DNA of 64,000 nt. Source: Costus lasius (taxonomy: Eukaryota; Streptophyta; Magnoliopsida; Zingiberales; Costaceae). Position numbers and translations under genes: made by a program. Where the stretch lies: assembly GCA_027563935.2 (NCBI GenBank), contig CM050449.1, positions 17,196,735 to 17,260,734 of the forward strand, in the 5' to 3' direction. Of this stretch, positions 38,501 to 50,100 are shown in pieces. The first letter of the stretch is position 1. Every line of letters begins with the position of its first letter. The notes below the pieces were generated by a model. That model did not search any database. It had not been told where the DNA came from and worked only from the letters and a program-made list of their open reading frames with translations.

Positions 38501-41500
38501 TAATTTTTTAATGTATAATTTATTATTAGTAAGTATTTAATCTTATTTTTTAAATTTTTTTGGCTAACTTTTAATATTATATGTAGAATTAATGGCGGGA
38601 TTGAACAATACATGGGATCTTTTGCCATGGGAGATTGAGGCATTCGAGCAAGAGCTAATGGGGACAAATACTAACCCCGTTATGCCACCCGATCAAGATC
38701 AAGATGCCAACCCTCCGCCTTACGACCCAAATCAACAACAGCAAGATCATGTTGAATTTGAGCCTACTAACACTATGCAGGGAGAGGAGGGATGCAGTGC
38801 AAACCCTCACGAGTCTACTGTGTCAGGCTCAAGAAAACGCACGAGCGACGTTTGGAAGAGCTTCGATGTGGTGATGATTAACGGCGAAGAAAGAGCCAGC
38901 TGCAAAAAGTGCAAAAAAGTCTTGACTTGCAAATCATCGGGTGGAACTGGTCATTTGACTCTCCACATCAGAAGCCATCAAACTCAAATCGATCGTGCAC
39001 AGGCTACTCTAAATCTTTCCTCTAGTTCTTTTAAAATTTTTAATTATTCTACTGAAGTTCTTAGAAAAGAATTAGCTAAATTTATTGTTTGGGATGAACA
39101 ACCATTTTCTTTAGCAGAAAATTATAAATTTGAAAAATTTATACATAAATCCCTACAACCTAAATATAAAAAAGTAAGTAGACAAACCATGCGTAGGGAT
39201 GCTATAAAAATTTTTTCTGAATATAAAACTAATCTTTTACAAGTTTTAATTACATTAACTTCTTGTATTTCTTTAACATATGATATTTGGACCAGTAATC
39301 ATTCTGATCAGTCATACATGTGTATTACGGCACATTGGATAGATAGTGAATTTTTTATACAAAAAAGAATTATTGCATTTAAAATTTTTGAATATCCTCA
39401 TACTGCAAATGCTATAGTTAGACAATTTCATAGCATTTTACATTCATATAATATAATTAATAAAATTTTTTCAATTAGTTTTGATAATGCAAGTAATAAT
39501 GATAGTGCAATTGATAAATTAAAAAGATTGTTAAATCCAATATTTAATGGTGCTTTTTTTCATATACGATGTGCATGCCATATTCTAAACTTATGTGTTC
39601 AAGATGGAATAAGAGAAGTAGATGAACATGTAACTAAATTAAGAAATGCTGTTAGATTTGTTACTTCTTCTACTTCTCGAAATCAAGATTTTAGACAAAT
39701 ATGTAAATCTTATGGTTTGTCATATAAAAAATTTAAACTTGATATTAAAACACGATGGAATTCTACTTATGATATGTTAACAACATGTTTTCCATTTAAG
39801 GATCCTCTTACATTATTTTATAATGAAAGAATGCCTGATGGAAATATCGAAGAAAATGATTGGGATAAAGCAAAATTATTACATAATATTTTAGAAATTT
39901 TTTATAATGCTAGCACTCATTTATCTGGTGTTTATTATCCTACATCATGTTTAATTTTAGAACATTTAGTTTTAATTAGTGAAATGTTTTCTCAATATAG
40001 ACATGATGAAAATGTTTTTCAAGTAATTTTAAAAATGGAAACAAAATTTAAAAAATATTGGAAAAATATATCTCCTTTATATTGTTTAGCTTCAATTATG
40101 GATCCTAGATTAAAATTAGAAGGTATTCATATTTTATTAGATGAATATTATAAAAATATGGAACTTGAAGGAGTAGATGAGAAAAAAAATGAAATTTCTA
40201 CCTTATTAGATGAAATGTATAATGTTTATAATTTAAAATTTGGAAATACAATGAATCCAACATCCTCTCAAACTAATGTATCTACTAGTAAAAATATTAC
40301 AGGAAGAATACGCTCAATTTTAAATAGAAAAGGAACATCAACAAGTCGATCTAGTAATTTTAATGAATTAACATTTTTTTTAGAAAATAATCATACATCT
40401 TTACTCACAGAAGAACAAATAGATAATTTTGATATTTTATCATGGTGGAGATTACAAGGAAAATCATATCCTGTGGTTTCTGCCATGGCACGTGATCTAC
40501 TAACTCCTCCGGTGTCTACTGTAGCATCGGAGTCTTGTTTTAGTGCAGGCGGCAGGGTGCTGGACGAGAAGCGAAGCCGAATGAACGAAGAAAGCGTGGA
40601 AATGTGTATTTGTCTTAAAGATTGGCTAGATGCTGAAGATCGTCTTCAAGATAAAGGTGGTCATTCAACTTCATCGGATGATGATGAACAAAGTCTTGGA
40701 AGTGCAAGCGGAAGCAACAATGGATAAACGTTGTAATAAATAATTATAAAAAAAGTTGTAAAAGAGTTGTAGAAAGAGTTGTAAAAAGAGTTATAAAAAA
40801 AGAACTACGTAGACCTGATTCCTCTTTTGAGTGAGGTACGTAGGCAGCCTGTAATGGGTCCGGTCTAAAATATATAAAATTTTAACATTTGTTCAAAAAT
40901 TTGTGCAATATACATTCTCAATTTCTCAATTTTTTTTATTTTTTCATATTTTATATATTTTAATTAAGTAATAATTTACTTATTAAATTATTTTTTTTAA
41001 ATTTGGCACGCGGGCCAAAGTCGGCCCGCGGGCCAACTTTGGCCCATGGGCCACAATCGGGCCAGGCCAAACACGGCCCGCACCCCTTCATTTGGCCCGT
41101 TGGGCCGTATTCGGCCCGCGTGCCGAAAGCAGCCCGCGGGCCGTGCCTGGCCCGCGGGCCGGATCTGGCCCGCGTGCCGGATCCGTGCTCACGGTTCAAC
41201 CGAACCGTGCCTGGGCCGGCACGGTTAATCGGGCCGCGGGCCGTGCCGGGCCCAACGATTTTCCGGCCGTGCCGTGCCCGGCACGGCACGATTTGAACCG
41301 GGCCGTGCCTGGCACGGCCCGACTGGAACCGGGCCGGCCCGGGCACGGCCCATGGCCAACTCTACTAAAGATTAGCAACAATTGTATTCAAGAAAGCACT
41401 TTCACCGGTTCAATTCTATATTTTATGTGATAAGTTAGATATAATGATATATCTATGTTTTGTGGGAGTGTTAGGATTATTGTTTTATTTTGTGTTATGA

Positions 41501-44500
41501 ATTATTGGATCATTTGTATTATCTTATTGGGCTATCTTACTTAAGGTAATGGATATAACTTACTCATTAGGATTACAATTAAACCCAAGTTTCAACCCAT
41601 TTGTAGTGGGTTTGAGACTGAATTAGCTTTACGGGAAGGGTTTAGGTTTTATAGGTTATGTCATGCCCCAACTAACCCTTGTTGAGCATTCCCCATGGAG
41701 TAGACAATATAATAGGAACCAAAAAACTATAAACACAAATCACTCTGAAAATTTTACATAAATAATCCCAAACTTCATATCATAATATTTAAGATAAACT
41801 AAATCCAACTCAAATAATAAATACAAAACTTATAAACAACACACTCAAAACTTACTATCCAAGATGTAATTAAATCAACTAAAAGAATTAAAATAAATTA
41901 GAGAAAATTTAGAAAGGAAAACTTGTTGACATCTCGACTTGGGTGGGTATCTAGCTATCTATTATATCCCTCCCAGAAGCTAACTCTGTATCTGGAAGAG
42001 AAACAATAGGAGTTAGCAAAAATGCTAAGTAGAAATTAACAAAATGATGCGTGCTCAATTAACAAGATAATTACAATGACTGGAATCATACTACATGTTA
42101 GAAACAAATAATCCAAAGATCTCAATAACTCTGTATACAGAGGATGTCGTGTAAATCATCAAGCTTGGCCAATTGATCTCAATAATGAGCCGCACTCATT
42201 TTTAGTGTGTTTTCACTATTAGCTCACACAGTGGAACAACTACCCTAAGCAGCCTAGTAGTGTTGCGTCCAACACCTGGCATCCGGAGTATTGTCCGAAC
42301 ACAACTGGAGGTACCCTAACCTGCAACCATATAGTCCAAGATAATCGGAAACTATATATCATACACATAGGCCACTTGTGATAAATCACCAGGTCAGAAG
42401 TCAAATACATATCACGACACAATATCAGTATAACATCTCAAATTATTTGCATGATCCATAATTACTCAAAAATTTTCTAACAAAAATATCATAAACTTTT
42501 CAAGTTATTCACAATGCATCTATGATAATAATGCAATAATAAAGTCAAATATGCACAAATAATTAAGTATCGAAGGCAACTGAAATTAAAAACAATTAAA
42601 TCAGAAGAGTTACAAAGATAAGGTGTCAATGTCTATTCTAATACGTGTCCTTGACATTGTAACAAAGAAGTAGGGAAAGATTTCTACCCTAAACACAGAT
42701 AATAAAAATACAAATCAAGGTTTTCTAATTTATTGCCTAGGCAGATTTGGAGATTTTAGTATCCTAGAACTTAGTTGTGATCAATCGCTACCATGGAACT
42801 TATTCAGGATATCAATACTTGAGGTAGGAATCTTTTCCTACTTCTTTGTTATGGTGTCAAAGACATATATTAGGATAGACATTGACACCTTATTTTTGTA
42901 ACTCTTCTGGTTTAATTGTTTCTAATTTCAGTCGACCTCGATACTTAATTATTTGTGCATATTTGACTTTATTATCGCATTATTATCATAGATGCTAACT
43001 TGATAAGTTTTTGATATTTCTGTTGGAAAATTTTTGAGTAATTAGGGATCATGCAAATAATTTGAGATGTTATATTGATATTGTGTCGTGATATGAATAT
43101 GACTTCTGACCTAGTGATTTATCACCAGTGGCCTATATAGTTTTCGATTATCTTGGACTATATGGTTGCCGGTTAGGGTACCGCCAGTTGTCTTCGGACA
43201 ATACTCCGAATGCTAGGTGTTGGACGCAATACTACCGGGCTGCTTAGGGCAGTCGTTCCATTGTGTGAGCTGATAGTGGAAACACTCTGAAAATGAGAGC
43301 GGCTCACTATTGAGATCTGTTGGCCAAGTTTGATAATTTCCAGTCATTGTAATTGTCTTGTTAATTGAGCACGCATCATTTTGTTGATTCCTACTTAAAT
43401 ATATTTGCTAACTCTTATTGTTTCTCTTCCGGGTACAGAGTTAGCTTCTGAGAGGGATAGAATAGATAGCTAGATACCCACCCGAGTCGAGATGTCAACA
43501 ACTTTTTCTTTCTAAATTTTCTCTGATTTATTTTAATTCTTTTAGTTGATTTAATTACATATTGGATAGTATGTTTTGAGTGTATGGTTTATAAGTTTCG
43601 TATTTATTATTTGAGTTGGATTTAGTTGATCTTAAATATTATGATATAAAGTTTGGGATTATTTATATAAAATTTTCAGAGTGCTTTGTGTTTATAGTTC
43701 TTTGGTTTCTATTATATTGTCTACTCCCTGGGGAATACTCAGCTAGGGTTAGCTAGATTCTTGTTGGGGCATGATAACTTTATTGATATCAAAGGTGTAG
43801 GTTCATTAAAAAGCCTAAGGACATATGAACCTCAAGACTAGGATTGGGTTAAGGTTAGAATAAATGAATAAATAAAATAAACACTTTTTATATAAGATGT
43901 TATTTTGCTGGCAGGATACCACCAAGAGTTAGAGACAGAGCAACCCCAAATCAATGAGGTAGGGGCCGTGGAGGTGGAAGTCATGGGGTAAGAACCCACA
44001 ACATTGAAGAGGCTAGAAATCCTCTTGAAGCTGAGGTACAATTACCTTAAAATTTGACTAGAGCCCCTACAAGAAGAAGTGGGTATGAAGCCCCAGAGGC
44101 AGGACCACCTATTCCCCTGGGGTACCAGCAGCAGGGAGGGATGAGGGGCAAGCTTCCTCTCCATCGCTGGTACCATAGGCAATTGTAAACCAGCCAGTTA
44201 GGTCGACCAATATGTTGATGCAGTTCTCATAGTTGGGGAAAGATCGATTTAGTGATTTTGCATGAACTACCGACCCTTGGACTACTAGGGATTGACTATT
44301 AAAGGTAGAGCAAACCTTTAGGGCATTAGGATGTCCAGATGAGTAGAAGGTGGATTTAGCCACATATTTCTTATCTGATAGAGCTGGGACATGGTGGTCA
44401 GCTATAAGAATTATTTTTGGAGACGGTCCTATCTCTTGGATCGATTTTAGTGGTGCATTCTTTAAGAAGTATTTTTCTGAATCTTTTCAAGATAGCCCGG

Positions 44501-47113
44501 GAGTTTTTGAACTTAAACAGGGAAAAATGTCAGTGAATATATATGTAACTGAATTTGAGAGATTATCAGATTTATTTCTAGAATTTGTAACCACTGAAAG
44601 GAGAAAATGCCAACATTTTATTAAGGGGTTATATTATATAATAAAGGGATAGATGAACACTATTCCATTAGATAGTTTTCAGGTAGTGATAAATATGACA
44701 TTCAGGATAAAGGCTTCTCTAATAGACGTGGCTAAAGAAAAACAAATATAGGAGGTCTAGGAATTAGGAGAACAGAGGAAGGTCAGTCAGTTAGCTTGAC
44801 CAGTAGAGACAACCACCTATGACAATAGAGGGAAAAGATCTAGAGCAGTATTCAATAACCATCAGAGTACATTCTTCTTATGCACCAAGCTTTAATTCAG
44901 CAGGTCAGCAAGAAAATGCTTGAAGTGTGATAAAGTAGGGCACATGGCTAATGTATGTCCTCTCAGTGAGATTAAATGCCACTATGACAAAGATTGAGGT
45001 CATTACAAGGTAAATTGCCCTCAGAAAGAATCTCAACCCCCACAACGAAGTCATCAACAGGGCCATCAACAAAGTTACCAACAAAGCTCCAGACCTAAGA
45101 CTTATAATAGGAGACCAGGTCAGGCTAGTCAGGTCGGGTCATAGTAGAGACGATCTCAGCAACGATCTACAACCCCAGCAGGTTAAGTTTATATTTAAAT
45201 TTATGGGTACTCTATTTCTAGTACCTAATTAAAAATTGAAATGATATTATAATTTTACCAAAAAACTAACCAATTAATCTTAAAAATAATTATTATATAA
45301 ATATATAAAATTCTATTTTATAGAAAAAATTTTATTGAGTTGAGGACTCGCTCATTCTCACTTAAATACCTAGGTCAAGTTCAAGTTCTATACTAAGGTG
45401 CCTGACTCAGCTATTTAAAGGGTCGGATATTAGCCTGTTTATGTAATTGAGTATGTTGGGATCATGATATTAAAAATCAATCAATGCTACTAGAATGGGC
45501 TATATGTATCAATTTGACTTTGTAGAGGGTACAAGATTGTATATATATAACTTTTAGTACTAGGTGTTGCATATCGATATAGATAATATGAACTAATTAG
45601 TACACTAGTATAAACATAGTCAAAACTTTGGTTTGGATTTAAGGTTGAAAAACCCAGTTCTAGACATGGTTCGGTATTGTACCGGATGGATCCTAGTGAG
45701 TAGCTAGAGAAGAAGCTGTTTGCACTTCCATTCGCCGTTGTGAGCGGACAAAAAGAAGTCACTCACATTGAAGACGTGCTTCTGCTTGTGCTCGCGTTCG
45801 CCGCTTCCGCTTGTGCTTGTGTCTACCACTTTGCTGTGAGCTGCCTCCTTGTCGTGCTTACAGACAAAGAGGAGAAGTCGCTTACATCGCTTGCACTTGT
45901 GGATGAAGAGAGGATAAGTCCCAAGTCACGAGCTTCAATTGCGAGCTGCCTCCTCCAATTCCTCCTCCTTTTTCTTTATACAACAAAGGTCCATGAACCG
46001 GTCCCTACTTAGATGGGTATAAATCGGCTATATTGCCCAATATGACTGATTTTAAATTGCTGGCTACTTAACCCATTGCTGCTCTTACTTTTGTGGAGTG
46101 GGTTATTGGATCCACTTATTCACTGTGAAATGCTTAATTATTCAATGAATTATTAGGGTTTTTTATTCTTCCTTCTCACTAAACAAAAAACCAAAAACAA
46201 ATCCATGATCTTGAGCCACTGGACATTTATTTTTCTTTTGTTTCTCTTTAACCAATATGACATAGGTTGACTGACTCAATCTTTCCTTAGTATGTGTGAT
46301 CTGTGACCTCTTACTCGAGCTAACAAACTTTTGTTCCAGCCCTTGAAGGATTAGCTAAGCAAGGAAGCGATTACTAATGTGTAAATTATTGTAATCTAAT
46401 TAAAAACGTGCATATAGCTGTAGTTACTAATGCTTTGTCATTCTATCACAGAATTTGGCATTGTAAATATACCTCAATTTGACTTTTCCTTTCTGACATT
46501 CCCAATATAAAAAGTTTTGTTGCTTATTTCACTTATTACATATTTCATGTCCGCTTCAACGTGCTTAGTACTTTAACACCATATATTGATCATTTTCTCC
46601 TAATTATTTGAACTTTTCTGCAGGGGTTGGAGTTGGTTTTATCTCGGCTCTTATATCCTTTTTGATTAATCTATTGGATTAATTAGAGATTTTCATTAAT
46701 TTTTTCAAATATATATTTACTTTGCATTTTCTTGTTTTTGATTTTTTTTTCGTCATTGTTGCAACTCGCAAGCTTTCTACTTGAGCACTAGGATTTTCAT
46801 AGCAACAGGTGCATATATTTATCCTGACACTTCGAATTTCTTACTGAAAATTCAAGAAATTTGTAATTCCAAATTCCAAGTCTTCCTCATAACCCCATCA
46901 AATTTGAAGATCATATGTTGCTTGATTCCCCGAGTTGTTTGCAATTCACTAATTGCATTCCTGATGAACAAGAAATATTTTATTTAAACAATTCATGATA
47001 ACAATAAAGTTAAGTCTAGATAGTAGTTATGATAGAGTCAAGGTTTGTAATACTGGTAAACCGATTCTTCAAGGGACCATCGGTCCCATAGTGGTACAAT
47101 ACCACTAGTACCG

Positions 47114-47146
<33 letters not shown>

Positions 47147-50100
47147 CATATATATATGTATACTATACATGTATGCATGCATGCATACATACATATGTGT
47201 ATATATACATATATATGTATATATACATATATATACATATATATGTATATATACATATATGTATACGTATATGTATATACTTACATAGCTGGTACCGCCC
47301 ATGGACCAGTAATATACCAGTGCTAGTCTATGGTGTACCATCTAGTATGGAACGATACTTTAAGCCTTATGGTAGACTTGTTTTTTAATTTTCTTAGTTC
47401 ATTATATGAATATTATTATCCAATTTTTTGGATTGGAGTTAGCTTGTACAAGAGATGATAGTAAGATTATAGTGAACTTTATTTAATCTTTTTGGTCATT
47501 TTGATTGAGTTTTGGAGCTTGGATCATGCAGCTAATTTGCTTGAGTTCATTCGACTTGTTTTCATGCTAGTGCTTTTGAATATGCTGGCTTATTGTGCAT
47601 GTACTGCATCATCAACAGTACATATACAGTGAAGTTATAAGAGTAATTTTTTTCTTTCAGGAGTCGTATTATAGAAGGATTTTAATGGTTGAAAGCCTGA
47701 AACCAACTTCTAGTTCTTGTCTGGGAGGTGTTTCAAAAGGCCTACTAGAAATTCTAATCTCAATTTCCTTGCAAATACTTCCATGGAGTGATAGAAAAAT
47801 GGTTATTAAGATAATCTTTTAGGTTCCAAATAAATTTTGCTAAAATTGTTTTATTATTCTTGTGCTAAATTGAGATATCTAAAATTGAATTTTGACCAAA
47901 TTTAGAACTTGGAACATCGTTTTGATTTTTGATTGGCGATTCCTGTGCTGAAGGACAAGATTTATACTTCTGTTATACTTCTTATATGCTTTCTCTTGTT
48001 CTTAATATTAATTACAACCAAACCCTTGAGAAAACTTGACTACTCTAAACCTCTTCAAGTACGCTGGACTAGATATTGATAAGTAAGTGTAAACATTCTT
48101 CTATAACTACTGTTGGCTTATATAAAAGATACTATCTAAACAACTGATATCTAGACTGTTTCTTTTTTCAGTCTTCACAATTTGGAAAGTTGCCTTTTTG
48201 TCCTTTTCCCTTATTTTTCGTAAGCATTCCCGCATAACCACTGCCTGCCTCTTTAACTTTCTTTTTTATTTTGGAAAATTGTTAAAATTTTCAATCGAGC
48301 CACAGTGTTAATGAAACCTTCTTTAGGTACATGTTAGCTGAAGGGATTGGCCTCTCTGGTATAGTTTCAATATTGTTCACTGGAATCGTGAGTAGCCTTT
48401 ACCATTTTATTCTTTGTATAACATCTAGGACTTCTTAAATTTTACTTTTACATTTCAGGTCATGAAGCACTATACATTTTTGAATTTGTCTAAAGTTTCC
48501 CAATACTTCGCTCCTTCTTTCTTCCATTTGCTTTCTTCACTAGCAGAAACCTTTCTGTAAGATTCATCAATGCTTATTTTATGAAATTCCAATTAATAAC
48601 AATTTTGCTGATGTGTTTAGCATATTCTGCAGATTCGTATATATGGGCTTTGATATTGCAATGGAACAACATAGCTGGTCACATATTGGTTTCATTTTTT
48701 TTTCTATTGTATCCTCGCAAGTCTCAAGCAAATCATTCATTTGTTTCCTTCTGGTCATTTTTCTTGAAGTAATTATATGCTCCTTAACATAGCTCTTCTT
48801 GATTAAACCAGCTTTTTATAGCAGTTGCAAGGTACAGTCTACTGAATGTTGAGATCATGTATCTAAGCATTCATCCCTCTAACTTTTGTGTTTCTTCTGA
48901 TTTACTTAGCTGTCTTAGACTTATCCATGTGTGTATTCCACTTTCGCTTGGTGCCGTGAGTTATTTTGTTCTTTTATGGTGTTATAGAAGTGTACTAAAT
49001 CTAAGATTTAGTTCAAATGCACTAACAAAATCTACATGATATATTTTTATTGAAGAAATTCAGAAGATATATATTTCCTTTTTTTTATTTGCCTCCTGGT
49101 GCTTGTTTTAACAAGAAAAGGTGTACGTACGTTGTCTTGATGTTGATTTTTTTTATTTGCGGTATTTGGCTGTTATATAAATATTCTACATTCAATTATT
49201 TAGATTTCTATATTGTCGAAACGTTCATGGTTTCTTCAGTCTTTTGTTTTCTATTCTAAACTTTAGCACTCAATGAAAAGCGCACATGTTTACTATACTT
49301 ACAAGCATGGTTTTGTTCCTGTATGTTACTCATAGTTGATGTAACGAATCACATTGCTGCAAAATATTTTGGAACTAAGATAAATTTGACTGCATTGTGC
49401 AACAAAAAACTTCAGACCATCAGTCAGTGTGAAAGTGATCACCCCCAATTCTTTTGTGCCCTTTTGCGGATGAATCATACCTATTTTCACATCTATATTT
49501 ACATGTACGACATATATTATTGTCGAGGGAATTTTTCTTAGTATTTATATATTTTGATTCAAAATAAGAAAGAGCTTGATTTTCTCGTGAACTTTCAAAC
49601 AAACATTGGGTTGCACCAATATATCAAAAACTATATGATAGTAAGCTCTACTAAAAAGAACCATTTCGTTTTAATATTGCATTGAAATTAGTGGACGGTA
49701 ATATGTGCACAGCTCGCTACTACCTGCTGCTTGAAAGAATACAATAAGAAAACACTGAAATTGAACATGCAACTTAATGTTTGAATGTCATTTTACATTT
49801 TCCAATTACATTTTGCTTTTCTTTGAGAAAAAATTGATCTATTTACTCAGATGTATTAGCTTTCTCTGGATTTTAAACTGTCTGCAAGGCTTGTCTCTTT
49901 TTGCATATTTCTCTTCTAGTTTTTCATATTCTTTTTCTGGAAATTGACTTGACTATCGTACATGTTTAATGGTTATCAATATTTGAAGGGCAGCAAATGT
50001 CTTTTCCTGTGCTTTCTTAATCAACATGATACGACCAGCACATTCTCAAATACTTCTGAAACATCAGAAGGCACTTTGGTATAGTGGTAAGTTGACAGGC

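Larger units (their letters stand above)
37689..41364 (+). mobile_element. Complete hAT transposon (3676 bp) with perfect 8-bp TSD
   Basis: Inverted ends TAGAGGTGGCCAACGGGCC (left) and, reading inward from the right, TAGAGTTGGCCATGGGCC. The 8-mer CTAAAGAT is duplicated exactly (37681-37688 and 41365-41372). Both ends carry about 300 bp of GC-rich subterminal words (ggcccgcg, ggcacggc, gggccggg). One uninterrupted 711-codon transposase lies between. Removing the element and one duplication restores the Copia RNase H sequence (AKSK-D-LA...), confirming the borders. Confidence 0.96.
27310..46178 (+). mobile_element. Old Ty1-Copia element (Copia 1), heavily interrupted
   Basis: The 5' LTR (27310-27502) and the split 3' LTR (41469-about 41658, resuming about 46095-46178) share gttaggattatt at the start and cttaattattcaatgaatta towards the end. 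A decayed primer-binding site (agtgtcaaagcat) follows the 5' LTR. The internal part shows degenerate integrase (HQTTCPY..., cf. HQTSCVYTPQQNG), RT ([15 protein letters not shown]) and RNase H ([30 protein letters not shown]). Stops and frameshifts throughout show it is dead. Three later elements split its RT, RNase H and 3' LTR. Confidence 0.85.
27055..46623 (+). other. NHX intron 9 (19.6 kb): nested transposon stack
   Basis: Donor GTTAGC after SMSS-G and acceptor ctgcag before GGGTTGGAGTTGG. Almost the entire intron is one old Copia element (27310-46178) and things inserted in it. Order of insertion that the sequence supports: Copia first; then a MITE, a gag-protease Gypsy, an hAT transposon and a Gypsy LTR pair, each into the Copia; then a second Copia fragment with an LTR fragment into the first Gypsy. 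Confidence 0.88.
46653..48050 (+). other. AT-AC U12-type intron (NHX intron 10, 1398 bp)
   Basis: Donor ATATCCTTTT at 46653 is a perfect U12 match. The intron ends TACTCTAAAC, with ACTTGAC (branch A about 12 bases upstream) as branch site. Joining CTT to CTCTTCAAGTAC gives [15 protein letters not shown] in phase 0, the conserved family sequence. A CAAGGTTT-family MITE (47039-47371) and an ATAC/AT microsatellite sit inside it. Confidence 0.92.

Noticed and set aside
38592..40727. Domesticated RICESLEEPER-like host gene
   Set aside because: Own inverted repeats and an exact 8-bp target duplication within a Copia remnant show that it is a transposon copy.
40960..41430. Open frames rich in GPRA repeats
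   Set aside because: Same reason: right subterminal array.
47038..47388. Tyr/Ile/Met-rich open frames on both strands
   Set aside because: Microsatellite translation inside a MITE.
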